Source: Congeria kusceri (taxonomy: Eukaryota > Mollusca > Bivalvia > Myida > Dreissenidae). Taken from it: 64,000 nucleotides of DNA. The translations under genes and the position numbers were made by a program. The stretch is taken from NCBI GenBank assembly GCA_027627225.1, contig JAPFQT010000085.1, positions 186,001 through 250,000 on the forward strand. The letters run 5' to 3'. Below, piece by piece: positions 1-10,895 of this stretch (the stretch's first letter is position 1; each line of letters starts with the position of its first letter). The notes under the pieces were generated by a model. The model saw only the letters and a program-made list of their open reading frames with translations. It did not search any database and was not told where the DNA came from.

Positions 1-2838
1 ATTATGCAGCGGGAAAATTGAATGCCAATAGAATTGGGCAAATTTCTAATTTTAGGGAATGCAAACTTAAAAACAATCGTTTAACGCATACCAATAACTG
101 TTGCATACCTTTCGGGAGTAAAATTTACATAATTGTTTACAAAGGCGGATAAAATAAAATTATAAACATATCTTCGACATACACTCAAGAAATGAACATA
201 ATTATGAACACTTTTACTCATTGTATGTCATGATCAGAATGTTATATTCATCCACATAATGAAATAACTATATTGTTTAGCCTACATAATCGGCGCGCTT
301 TATAAATAACAGTTACACTGTTACAATTCACAGGGTCGACAGTCGGTCACAACGTACAATGTTGCCTGTTGAGCTCGCAAGCACAAAATATGAAGTGGTA
401 AATTTCTGGTATTTTTCTGATAAATAAGCAAAACAATTATTAGCAAATTTGATTGAGCTTATATTTCCTGTTATTTTATCATTGTGTAACAATATCATTG
501 TACGCTGTAACCGAATGTCGTCCCCGTGAATTCGTACAACTCCAGCAGAAGAATCTTTCGACAAATAGCGCGCGGTAAAGCTGTGTTAATACACACGCAC
601 CAATTAGCGTCCGGGGAATCATAAACGCTAGAATTTCAATAAATGGAGAATTTATAAACTTACTGCGCATGTTAATTCATATTTGAATTGCGGTGGTGTT
701 TAATTAAGAATTTATAATTGCACCTTTCTATCAGCTTCTTATTATATCTATAAAAATGTTTAACATTTTTCTATCAGTAAAATGTGGTGAAAGAAGTCTC
801 GTAATACGTCGAAACGTTATTTAAAAAATGACATCTCAATATTAATTTCAACGCCATTTGTCTTTTTTAAAGACATTTCTTGTTTAAGGTTGGTGTTTTT
901 CATAAGTTTGGAGATGTGACAATTTTATAAGTCAAATATCCCGATAAGAATTTGGTGTAAGTATAAAAAATAACAAAATCTATATTTCATTGTTAATTAC
1001 TACTATTAGTATTTGCTTTTGGGTATTTGTTAATACTAAGAGTTCAAAACAAAAATACATGATGAATTACTCAAATAGATTAGTATTGCAAACATATATT
1101 TTACTGACATCATTATTCAACATTAGATTCGTATTACACATTATATTGCAATTTAATTATCAGAAAACTCGTGATGTTATGACACCTTAACACCTTGATG
1201 TCTGGTGTATACGCCGATCTTTGTTATCTCAAGTTGGACTCTGACGCGATGTTTTAACTGTCCCCACGCAACAGATGTGTAACCACATGTATACTAACCA
1301 AATATTTTATTGTTAATTATCCTGTAGTCAAATACTTGACTTCAGTTATTGACTGATTTATTTACGCATCAACAACATATATTTTAACTACTACAATAAC
1401 GATAATAATGTATTAGCATTATGCATAGAATTGTTTCTAGCTAATTGTAAAATATAACACATACATCATATTTAATATACAAACATGTTAAATGTTCTTA
1501 TTGAAATGATTCAAGTCCGTTCTTCAAGTATCTCTGTATGTAGGATTATATCTAAACACGCGTATTTTTTCTAGACAAAGATATGGGATATTTGTCTTAT
1601 TTCACTGAATAATGCAGACAGATTTGCTGATTTATTAACAACTTTGCTTAAAATGAATGATGCTTTTGTTTTGAGTCCATAAAAAAAAAAGTTTTCTTTC
1701 ACAAGTTGTTCATGGCAGTGGTACAAGCTAAAGCACATGTTTACCTGCAAAACTGTTATATATCATCTTTATATTGGGAACCAACTGTAATACAGTATTT
1801 TGACTGTGTAAATTGACTAGTTGCACACTGTTTGTACAAATATTGGTAAAAACACCAAAGTCTTTTTTATCAAATTTTTATGTGCTTTCCAACTCGATTT
1901 TTCACATTGTCACAATTGTTGTGTTTTTTTTCGTTCATGCATCCAAAAACCTACCAGCCCGAGGACGCTAAACATAGAATCAAATTGGTATGGCCTTATT
2001 TGTTCTCGGATTCAAATTCCTTAGAAGAAAGGACATCAAGATGCAACCATATCTGATGCATGAAACAAAAACAGCAAGTGCATGTGCGAGTGAAGATAAG
2101 TATAATAAATTCCAACCACCTCTGTCGCCTTCGAACGAAATCAGAGTAAAACGAAACTTTCTTTTGCTTGTTAACAATAATTAGTGCTTTAATAACTTAT
2201 GAAGAAAATTTGCTCAAGGCGAGCGTTTATTCTACATCAATTATATTACTGTTTTCTCGTAAACAGTCACAATGTTTTATAAGTGACCATGTCGATTTCG
2301 AAAATCGGACTTCGATCCTCTTTAGGGGCCAGACTGACATTAATGTTTTTAAAAAAAAAAAAAACACACACACAAGCAACAACAGTTTCTTAGTCTTTAA
2401 TCATCATAAACGCAGGTCACACGGAAATAGTCCAAATATTGTCGCAGCAGTGCAACAATGAAGTTTTAAATTCACCTATATGAATTGACAAGTATTTTGG
2501 TTATGCGAACAATTAAATTTACGATCTAATAAAATGCTAGCACTTAACTTATGCCTTGTTTTGTAGCGTTTTCGCACGTCATGAGTGTTTTCGGACTGAA
2601 ATTGTCAACGGATACAGCAATTCACATAGACCAGTTCATGTAGTTGAGATGATGTCCTTGCAGACAGGTAGCGGTCAGGTGCTATGGCGTCCATTTTGAA
2701 TGGACCAGGACAGTGAATCGAAATTAGAGGAGTCATTTATGAATATACATGAACGGGGGAAACAACAAGAGTAAGTAATCATTTAAAATAGACAAAATAA
2801 TGGATAAACAAGCTTATTGACAACTGGTTTTGGCTTTA
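1..2838. other. AT-rich stretch, no gene recognised
   Basis: All open frames here are short (under 100 codons), lack recognisable motifs and have no convincing splice context, so no gene is called. The only local structure is an A-run followed by a CA microsatellite near 2349-2373 and a small hairpin (CCATT-ttg-AATGG) near 2691-2703. Confidence 0.6.
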
Positions 2839-3471
2839 TCGGCACCCACACACGATCACCGGCGAACACTTACACGTTCATAGGCGGACACACGGACACA
2901 TACACGTTCACAAGCGGACACATACGTTCATAGGCGGACACATACATGTTCATAAGCGAACACATTCACGTTCATAGGCAGACACATACACGTTCATAGG
3001 CGAACACATACACAGTCATAGTCGCACACATACATTCATAGGCGGACACATACACGTTCACCGGCGGACACATACACGTTCATCGGGGAAAACATACACG
3101 TTCATAGGGGGACACATACACGTTCATCGGGGGACACACACACGTTCATATTCATAAGCAGACACATAAACGTTCATAGGCGGACACATAAACGTTCACT
3201 GACGGACAAATATACGTTCATAGGCGGAAACATACAATTTCATAGGCGGACACATACACGGTAATCGGCGGACACATACACGACCATCGGCGGACACATA
3301 CACGTTCATAAGTGGACACATACACGGTCATAGGCGGACACACACGCTCATAGGCCGACACATACACGATCATCGGCGGACATATACACGATCATCCGCA
3401 CACACATACACGTTCATAGGCAGACAGATGTACACCCATTTATACCTTCATCAGCGGACGCACGCACGGAT
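2839..3471. repeat. 22-bp minisatellite array
   Basis: About 25 imperfect tandem copies of a 22-bp unit, consensus GGCGGACACATACACGTTCA plus TA. Units vary by point changes (GGCGAAC, GGGGGAC, ATCGGCGG) and a few are shortened. The copies are clearest from about 2880 to 3430 and fade at both edges. No long frame runs through the array, so it is treated as non-coding. Confidence 0.9.
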
Positions 3472-3989
3472 TTTCTTCATCGTGCAGGTAACTGTAACAT
3501 GGCAACGTTCACACAGTCTATACGGATGAGGACGAAAATAGAGATAGCAGGACGGTCAATACGCGTCACTGGCTTCAGGTTTGTAAACTTGCAATCGAAC
3601 GCAATCGACAAGGAACTCTGCAGACGGCAATTCATGCAGACGACAGTTCCACGTGTTTAGAACGAGCCAGGAGTGATAGACCAAGCGGACTTGTGGACGT
3701 AGGATGACCCGGACAGAACGCGCTATAAGAGCTCTAGCAAGCAGTTACATTTAGTCCCTATCATATTTATTTTGTAATGATTCTGGATATTAAATATTTA
3801 TTTGCACTGGAATTGTTGTAGTCAATTGAAAAGGTAAAGTTATCAAGCATTTATACGGCTTTTCGTCGCTATTTTAAAGCATGTGAATCACAGTCGGATA
3901 TTCGTGACAAAAGTTTTGAATTGTTCAAAATATTGGCCACGAACTTCCGATTCCAAAACCCCCCTTTTTTTTTAATTCCAAATAAATCG
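3472..3989. other. Unique-looking spacer, no gene seen
   Basis: There is no open frame above 60 codons and no recognised motif. A poly-T/C run lies at about 3961-3973. Confidence 0.5.
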
Positions 3990-4445
3990 TTACAAATTCG
4001 TAGTGCATTCTTAGGAATGGTAACTGAATCGTAATCGATTCGTAGGCATTCGTAGTTATTCTTAACTCATTCGGGGATTGGATAATTCGCGGCTTGACCA
4101 CGAATCGGCTACGGAGCTGTCACGAATATACACGCCGAAAATGAATTTCAAAAGATATTTTTATTCTTACCTAATTCGTACATGCATTCGGCGTATTCTT
4201 TACTGATACGTGATTCCTAACGTTCACACAGTAGTCGTAATAGATTCGTGTAAATCGAAGTAAATTCTTGACAACATTCGTGCCATTCCAGCCGAATCCC
4301 ACGAATATTCGTAACTACATCTATCGTAACTTCATCGTAACCGAATCGTAGAACGTTACAATTGGAACAGAAATGTGAAATATTTCACGAATCCTCACGA
4401 ATCATAAACTTCATCAATTCGTCGCGATTCGCGGGATTCGTGGCG
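3990..4445. repeat. ATTCG/CGAAT-dense block
   Basis: I count about 13 ATTCG and 7 CGAAT words in roughly 450 bp, where a rough composition-based expectation is about one. Words occur in both orientations with irregular spacing, so this is not a simple tandem array. Typical forms are CGATTCGTAGGCATTCG, CACGAATC and GATTCGCGGGATTCG. The function is unknown. Confidence 0.6.
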
Positions 4446-4902
4446 TGTGTGGAATATGGGTATTACATAAAGTACAACATATCACCGAAAGTGCGTTTAG
4501 TCAAACAAATAGGAAACGGAATTCATGTAAAATGGTAAATAACTACATGAATCTCAATTAATAACATACGATCAAATAGAAATCGTCAATAGTGATGAAA
4601 CGCCTCCCTCGTACACACAGCTTCGGGGACAAAATGAAACAGTTCAATAACATAAGGGAGCTAACCACGCTAGAAGTTTGTCAAGGAGTATCACATTGTT
4701 GTCTCCCTTGCCGACCTGATAAGCATTCGATTTTTTGTGTATTTTAAGTCGCACATTTTTACAAAACGAGTGTTGACACCTTTTTTAAACTTGATTTACA
4801 AGTAAAATGCTGAATTGTACATTGACAGCTGGGTAATATAAAGAATAAAATGAAAAGTCGCAAAATCAATAAACTTTAATGGATCTGAACAAGATAAAAC
4901 TA
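4446..4902. other. AT-rich spacer before the satellite
   Basis: No gene or clear repeat was identified in this stretch. Confidence 0.5.
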
Positions 4903-5606
4903 TTGATTGTCATTAGAACTAGACATCACTCGGAGAGCGCACATTGCAGTGTGCTTAGTGACTGTCAGTTATCAGCTGTATTAAAAACAATTGATTGTCA
5001 TTAGAACTAGACATCACTCGGAGAGCGCACATTGCAGTGTGCTTAGTGACTGTCAATTATCAGATGTATTAAAAACAATTGATTGTCATTAGAACTAGAC
5101 ATCACTCGGAGAGCGCATATGGCAGTGTGCTTAGTGACTGTCAATTATCAGCTGTATTAACAACAATTGATTGTCATTAGAACTAGACATCACTCGGAGA
5201 GCGCATATGGCAGTGTGCTTAGTGACTGTCAATTATCAGCTGTATTAAAAACAATTGGTTGTCATTAGAACTAGACATCACTCGGAGAGCGCATATTGCA
5301 GTGTGCTTAGTGACTGTCAATTATCAGCTGTATTAAAAACAATTGATTGTCATTAGAACTAGACATCACTCGGAGAGCGCATATGGCAGTGTGCTTAGTG
5401 ACTGTCAATTATCAGATGTATTAAAAACAATTGATTGTCATTAGAACTAGACATCACTAGGACAGCGCATATTGCAGTGTGCTTAGTGACTGTCAATTAT
5501 CAGATGTATTAAAAACAAATGATTGTCATTAGAACTAGACATCACTCGGAGAGCGCATATGGCAGTGTGCTTAGTGACTGTCAATTATCAGCTGTATTAA
5601 AAACAA
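4903..5606. repeat. 88-bp satellite, eight head-to-tail units
   Basis: Units begin TTGATTGTCATTAGAACTAG at 4903, 4991, 5079, 5167, 5255, 5343, 5431 and 5519, every step being exactly 88 bp. Copies differ by only a few substitutions and no indels were seen. The first units carry a near-palindrome, GCACATTGCAGTGTGC, that later units disrupt (GCATATGGCAGTGTGC). The period is not divisible by three and no frame spans the array, so it is non-coding. The array ends cleanly at 5606, followed by three bases of a ninth unit. Confidence 0.97.
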
Positions 5607-6308
5607 TTGCCCACGTAACTGTAACGGAATCACAATTTTTTTGCAGTTTTTGAAATATTAAACTTTAAACTTCAATACAATATTTTAGTTTAACATAAGA
5701 TGTTTCTGGAATAAGACCCAAGGTGCGTATTTGCGTTAGAACCAAATTCTAATAGGCTTTATTCTACTAATTTATTTGATGAGTGATAAAACTCAGTTTA
5801 TCCATTGAAACTAAAAATCAAATCAAACGGACCCAATTATTGAGTACAGCCAGATGTTTAAATATTTGTGAAAACTACTAGCGTTGATTGCAAGCTCAAA
5901 ATGTCAAATGACTTCTACAATATTTGTAAAAATGAATGTTATGTAAACCAGTGTAAGTTTTTAATACTGACATGATACTCGCTGATTGATCTATAGACAA
6001 ATAACAAATATCGTTGTTAAACTACTTAATAAACAACGCAAAAAGTAGTCCCGATTCTGGCCGCAGCATAGTAAAATGTAGTTCTCATTACAGTACTAAA
6101 CGGACCTGATAGCGTACATACATGGTAGATGTGTGAATAGAGTGAACACTATAAGCGTTCATTGCAAGCTCAATATTTTAAATAACGTCTATAAAAGTTC
6201 GATCCCATCATTCACGCATGGCTGTATAACGTGTGTAATGCAATGTCATTTAAGTTGTTATAGTAACGAATACAATAAAAATAAGTTTCGCACCATTTGT
6301 GTGTTGTG
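5607..6308. other. AT-rich flank with a partial MITE copy
   Basis: No coding region is seen. Bases about 5980-6105 resemble the left part of the fold-back MITE described at 24102 (shared words include ATAGACAAA and GCATAGTAAAA). The last bases are the insertion site of the LTR element, with its target duplication GTTGT at 6309-6313. Confidence 0.5.
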
Positions 6309-6313
6309 GTTGT

Positions 6314-6501
6314 TGTAATATATGGACCACGTGCATGTTTATCTCTATGCGCATGCGTGAACACTACCCGGCGCTAGCCACAGGTCTTATCAGCAGTCTT
6401 AGAATAAACTTCGTAGAAAGAACACGCTTGTGTTATGTTGACTTGATTGTCTTCAATCTAGAATATAGTACATTTGTACAAATTACAGACACAATATAAC
6501 A
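6314..6501 (+). repeat. 5' long terminal repeat
   Basis: This 188-bp repeat begins TGTAATATATGG and ends CAATATAACA. It differs from the 3' copy only at 6484 (T here, C at 10873). It contains an AATAAA polyadenylation-type hexamer at 6403-6408. The LTR should supply the promoter and 3' processing signal, but no TATA box was confidently placed. Confidence 0.97.
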
Positions 6502-6520
6502 TGGTGTCAGAAGTGGGATT
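6502..6520 (+). promoter_or_regulatory. Primer-binding site, tRNA-Leu(CAA) type
   Basis: TGGTGTCAGAAGTGGGATT directly abuts the LTR end. It is complementary over 19 nt to the 3' end of animal tRNA-Leu(CAA) including its CCA tail (ACTTCTGACACCA). It would prime minus-strand DNA synthesis. Confidence 0.92.
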
Positions 6521-6553
6521 GGATTATTAATTTTGTGAACATTAATCTACAAA

Positions 6554-9500
6554 ATGGAAATAAGTGGAATAACACCGCCATGTATGAACTGGTCAGACTC
6601 AAATCTACCTGAACAGTGGAACAGATTCAGGCGCCATGTAAACTTAATGTTTTCTGGTCCACTAAAAGGAAAAAGTGAAGAAGAAAAAGTGTCATATTTG
6701 TTGTTATGGACGGGCGAAAAAGGAAGAGACATTCACGCAACGTGGAATGGTATAACCGAGGAACAATCGAAGAAACTGGACACCTATTACACAAGATTTC
6801 AAAATTATGTACAACCGAAGCTGAACCCGATATTCGCGCGGTATAAATTCTACAATGAAGTTCAGAACCAAGACTCAATTGACACGTTTGTCACCAGACT
6901 GCGGTTGACAGCAAAAGACTGCAACTTTAATGACATGGACGACATGATACGCGACCGAATCGTATTTGGTACGAATTCTGCCAGAATTCGAGAGAAGCTC
7001 ATCAATGTCGGCGCGGAACTGACAGTTGACAAAGCAATACAAATTGCGCAATCATTCGAGTACTCCCAGCAGCAGCTAAAGACGATGACAGAGCAAGATG
7101 TTCATCAAATCAAACCACAGAGACCCAGGAGCGATGCGCGGCGACCTCCAGCAGACAGTCGACCACGACCCAGAGACGCACGGACGAAACAGAACAAACA
7201 TTCGTGTGACTATTGTGGAAGAATGCATGACAAGACTGCAAAGTGCCCTGCAAGGGGAATGACATGTCACATTTGTGGCAAAATGAACCATTTTGCAAAA
7301 GTGTGCCGTTCCAAAAAAGTGCACGAACTGACAGCAGACACAGACAATTGTCGGGATTATTATGATTCAATTAGTTCAAATGAATGCTATGATGGAAAAT
7401 GTAACATTGATACGGTAAGAAAGCTTTCTTCTCATGCTGATCGTGCATTTGTTCAAGTCAACGTTGGTCCTTCCCGCACCCCAATCCAATTTAAATTAGA
7501 CACAGGCAGTGCTGTCGTAGTACTACCCTTGAAACACTTTCGCACGTTACACCTCAAAACCCCGTTGGAACCTCCCGATAGCCGATTAACCTCATATACT
7601 GGCAACACACTCCCGGTGAAAGGGATGGTCAAACTGACATTGAGATATAAAGATAAGATTACCGAATCACTGTGCTACATAGTGGACGGTAACGCTTCCC
7701 CTCTGTTGAGCCTACAAGCATCTGTTGATTTAGGTCTTATCACACTGACCTATTCTTTGGAAAATACCAGGAATACCCCATTAGATAAGGAGTCAGTCTT
7801 GAGTGACTACAGTGACCTATTTCAAGGCGTCGGAACTATTCCAGGTGTTTGCAAATTGCACGTTAAGCCCGATGCAGTACCTGTAATTAACCCGCCTAGA
7901 CGAGTACCGGAAGCACTTAAAGATAAGTTACAATGCGAACTTCAGCGCTTAGAGCGTGACGGCATTATTGCGAAGGTCACCGAACCTACGGACTGGGTAA
8001 ACTCAATTGTGATTGTAGAGAAACCCAAAACAGGCAATTTGAGAATTTGCCTAGATCCCAAAGCATTAAACGATGCTATCCGACGACCACACTATGCAAT
8101 GCCGACCTTAGACGACATAACGTCGAAACTGACTGGTGCTAAGTACTTCAGTACTCTAGACATTACACATGCATACTGGAGTATTAAGTTGGACGACGAG
8201 TCATCATTATTGACGACATTCAGTACAGTTTTCGGACGATACAAATGGCTAAGACTTCCGTTTGGAATTTCAGCGTCGTCAGACATATTTCAAAACAAAA
8301 TGGATCAAGTGTTTACCGGATTGACTGGTTTGACAACGCTTGTTGACGACCTCTTGATCACAGGAACGACCAGAAAGGAACATGACATTAATTTGTTACG
8401 TTGCCTCGAGAGAGCACGTGCAAATGGCATACGGTTTAATCCGGACAAATGTACAATTGCTGCACAAGAAGTCACATTCTTTGGTCATGTAATAACCTCA
8501 GATGGACTTAAGCCTGATCCTTCTAAAATCGAAGCGATCACAAAGCTAGGTATTCCCCAGAACAGAACGGAACTGGAAACCATACTAGGCATGGTAAACT
8601 ACTTGCAGAAATTTGCCCCAAACCTCGCTGAAGTAACGAGTCCCATGCGATCGTTACTTAAGAAAGATGTTGAATTTATGTGGGACCACGCACAGACGGA
8701 CGCACTCAACAAAATGAAGCAGGTTATTACCCAGAGTCCCGTATTGACATTCTTTGACCCTAAAAAACAGGCTTTACTTGAATGCGATGCATCAAAACAT
8801 GGTGTCGGCGCAGCCTTATTTCAAGAGGGCCGCCCAGTCGCTTATGCGTCAAAGACACTGACCCAGACAGAATCTGGTTATGCGAACATAGAGCGCGATA
8901 TGTTAGCTATACTGTTCGGATGCAAACGTTTCCATCAGTACATTTATGGCAGACATGTAACCGTACACTCTGATCATAAGCCTCTATCGGCAATCATGAA
9001 AAAGCCTCTTTCAATTGCCCCACCCCGTTTGCAAAGGATGATGTTACAGTTGCAGGCATATGACCTTGACGTACAGCACGTGAGCGGGAAACAAGTTCCC
9101 ATCAGTGACTTACTTTCCAGACAGCCAATCACAGGTACATTCAACCTAGAGGGCCTTGACCTACACGTACACACTGTTATGCAATCATTAAACGTAACTG
9201 ACCGACGAATTCAGTTGCTTCGCGAAGCAACAAAGAATGACCCTCAGATGCAAACGTTAAAGAACACAATCTTGGACGGATGGCCAGAAACCAGGTCACA
9301 ATGTAACAGGTCAATCCTAGAATTCTGGAACCACAGGGATGAACTATCCTGTGCTGATGATCTAATCTTGAGAGGTCAAACCATAATCATCCCAGAACCG
9401 GTCCGACAGGAAATGGTGCAATCGGTTCACAGCAGCCACATGGGTATTGAGAAAACAATACTCAGGGCGAAACAGGCATTGTTTTGGCCAGGTATGTCAA

Positions 9501-10522
9501 AACAAATTACGGACTTCGTACAGAAATGTAGTACTTGTCAGAAGTACAGAGAGTCCAATCAAAAAGAACCATTGATCTCACATGATGTACCACAGCGACC
9601 ATGGCAATATGTCTCGACTGACATATTCACACTTGACAATAAAGACTACCTGATCACGGTCGACTCATACAGTAATTATTTTGAAATTGACTATCTACCT
9701 GACATGAAAAGCTCGACAGTTGTTAGAAAACTCAAATGTCAATTTGCTAGACATGGCATTCCAGACAGACTGATGTCCGACAATGCAGGTCAATACACAT
9801 CAGAACAAATGAAAAACTTTGCAAGGGAATGGAATTTTACACAAATATTTTCCAGTCCACTCCACCCACAATCGAATGGCCTAGCAGAAAACGCGGTGAA
9901 AACAGCAAAGCGCTTACTGCAAAAAGCGCGCGAAAGCGGAGAAGAACCATACCTATGCATTCTTGAGTACAGGAACACCCCTCTAAAATCTGGATACACC
10001 CCTGCACAACTGCTTATGGGCAGACGCACTAGATCTGTACTACCTGTCACTCACAAATATCTGACTCCTAAGACGGTTAACACAAAACAAGTTCAAACTT
10101 ACAAACATGGAGAAAAAGAGAAACAAAAGCAATATTTCGATAGGTCTACAAAACCATTGCCAAAACTGAAAGTCAATGAATATGTTCGAATGCAACATGA
10201 TAAAATTTGGTTACCAGCTAAAGTCACTAAGGTTCACAATGAAAGATCCTATGAAGTGCAAACTAGGAGCGGCGGAATTTATCGTCGTAATCGTAGGCTG
10301 TTACGCAAAACCAATGAGAGCTTTCCTGAAATCACTGATTTCGAGCCGAACATCTTGGCACAGAATTCCCCACTTGTAGCCCCCTGTACCACTCAACCCA
10401 GCAATGACCCAGGTCAAGTTAACAGTTCAGCATCACCTGTAAATAGCCCTTATCAGACACGATCAGGTAGAGTTGTGAAGCCAAGCAAACTATACAGTGG
10501 TGATCAGTGGATATGTAAATAA
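6554..10522 (+). CDS. gag-pol: Gag-Pol polyprotein of LTR retrotransposon
   Basis: One 1322-aa frame encodes the whole replication machinery, cut after translation by its own protease. Domains in order: Gag capsid-like region (about 1-200); a basic linker and two zinc knuckles (cysteines from 218 to 251; the second, starting at C238, is a good CCHC); aspartic protease (DTGS at 316-319); reverse transcriptase (about 435-640; catalytic Asp536 and the LVDD box at 596-599, where YVDD or FVDD is more usual); RNase H (Asp745, Glu780, Asp807); integrase zinc finger (H959, H962, C992, C995) and catalytic triad D1023, D1076, E1112 with the classic 35-residue gap. The C-terminal tail has a conserved W1219 region and an RRNR motif. 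No envelope gene and no stop or frameshift were found. The start is the first ATG after the primer site, with a short leader. Confidence 0.97.
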   Translation: MEISGITPPCMNWSDSNLPEQWNRFRRHVNLMFSGPLKGKSEEEKVSYLLLWTGEKGRDIHATWNGITEEQSKKLDTYYTRFQNYVQPKLNPIFARYKFYNEVQNQDSIDTFVTRLRLTAKDCNFNDMDDMIRDRIVFGTNSARIREKLINVGAELTVDKAIQIAQSFEYSQQQLKTMTEQDVHQIKPQRPRSDARRPPADSRPRPRDARTKQNKHSCDYCGRMHDKTAKCPARGMTCHICGKMNHFAKVCRSKKVHELTADTDNCRDYYDSISSNECYDGKCNIDTVRKLSSHADRAFVQVNVGPSRTPIQFKLDTGSAVVVLPLKHFRTLHLKTPLEPPDSRLTSYTGNTLPVKGMVKLTLRYKDKITESLCYIVDGNASPLLSLQASVDLGLITLTYSLENTRNTPLDKESVLSDYSDLFQGVGTIPGVCKLHVKPDAVPVINPPRRVPEALKDKLQCELQRLERDGIIAKVTEPTDWVNSIVIVEKPKTGNLRICLDPKALNDAIRRPHYAMPTLDDITSKLTGAKYFSTLDITHAYWSIKLDDESSLLTTFSTVFGRYKWLRLPFGISASSDIFQNKMDQVFTGLTGLTTLVDDLLITGTTRKEHDINLLRCLERARANGIRFNPDKCTIAAQEVTFFGHVITSDGLKPDPSKIEAITKLGIPQNRTELETILGMVNYLQKFAPNLAEVTSPMRSLLKKDVEFMWDHAQTDALNKMKQVITQSPVLTFFDPKKQALLECDASKHGVGAALFQEGRPVAYASKTLTQTESGYANIERDMLAILFGCKRFHQYIYGRHVTVHSDHKPLSAIMKKPLSIAPPRLQRMMLQLQAYDLDVQHVSGKQVPISDLLSRQPITGTFNLEGLDLHVHTVMQSLNVTDRRIQLLREATKNDPQMQTLKNTILDGWPETRSQCNRSILEFWNHRDELSCADDLILRGQTIIIPEPVRQEMVQSVHSSHMGIEKTILRAKQALFWPGMSKQITDFVQKCSTCQKYRESNQKEPLISHDVPQRPWQYVSTDIFTLDNKDYLITVDSYSNYFEIDYLPDMKSSTVVRKLKCQFARHGIPDRLMSDNAGQYTSEQMKNFAREWNFTQIFSSPLHPQSNGLAENAVKTAKRLLQKARESGEEPYLCILEYRNTPLKSGYTPAQLLMGRRTRSVLPVTHKYLTPKTVNTKQVQTYKHGEKEKQKQYFDRSTKPLPKLKVNEYVRMQHDKIWLPAKVTKVHNERSYEVQTRSGGIYRRNRRLLRKTNESFPEITDFEPNILAQNSPLVAPCTTQPSNDPGQVNSSASPVNSPYQTRSGRVVKPSKLYSGDQWICK

Positions 10523-10689
10523 CTGTAAATAAACACTAAAGTTAGTGATAGGCTGATAACGGACACGAGCAACATTTCGAACATTTTATCAATATTAATA
10601 TTATTTTAAATAACTTCATTGTGATATTGGAAATGTATGAAACACATTGTATTGATTGTTAATTTTACAATGTAGTATCTTTTCTTCTG

Positions 10690-10702
10690 AAAGAGAGGAG
10701 GA
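10690..10702 (+). promoter_or_regulatory. Polypurine tract
   Basis: AAAGAGAGGAGGA lies immediately before the 3' LTR, the expected site and composition for the plus-strand primer of reverse transcription. Confidence 0.9.
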
Positions 10703-10890
10703 TGTAATATATGGACCACGTGCATGTTTATCTCTATGCGCATGCGTGAACACTACCCGGCGCTAGCCACAGGTCTTATCAGCAGTCTTAGAATAAACTT
10801 CGTAGAAAGAACACGCTTGTGTTATGTTGACTTGATTGTCTTCAATCTAGAATATAGTACATTTGTACAAATCACAGACACAATATAACA
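10703..10890 (+). repeat. 3' long terminal repeat
   Basis: 188 bp, identical to the 5' LTR except C at 10873. The AATAAA hexamer lies at 10792-10797. It is followed directly by the GTTGT target duplication. Confidence 0.97.
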
Positions 10891-10895
10891 GTTGT

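Larger units (their letters stand above)
6314..10890 (+). mobile_element. Complete Ty3-type LTR retrotransposon, Mag/Steamer-like
   Basis: A 4577-bp element with every part in place: 188-bp LTRs (6314-6501 and 10703-10890), a tRNA-Leu primer-binding site directly after the 5' LTR, one uninterrupted Gag-Pol frame, a purine-rich tract before the 3' LTR, and a 5-bp target duplication GTTGT (6309-6313 and 10891-10895). LTRs start TG and end CA. The order protease, reverse transcriptase, RNase H, integrase places it in Ty3/gypsy. A single fused gag-pol frame, short LTRs, tRNA-Leu priming and no envelope gene resemble the Mag lineage, which includes Steamer of soft-shell clam; that assignment is inference. 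One LTR difference and an intact frame suggest a recent insertion that may still be active. Confidence 0.97.

Noticed and set aside
4903..5606. CRISPR array or hammerhead-ribozyme (retrozyme) satellite
   Set aside because: No spacers: the whole 88-bp unit repeats. Neither strand contains the CTGATGA and GAAA core in the required arrangement.
10523..10702. Possible env or extra reading frame between Pol and the 3' LTR
   Set aside because: Only about 180 bp, without an open frame; the element ends with Pol.
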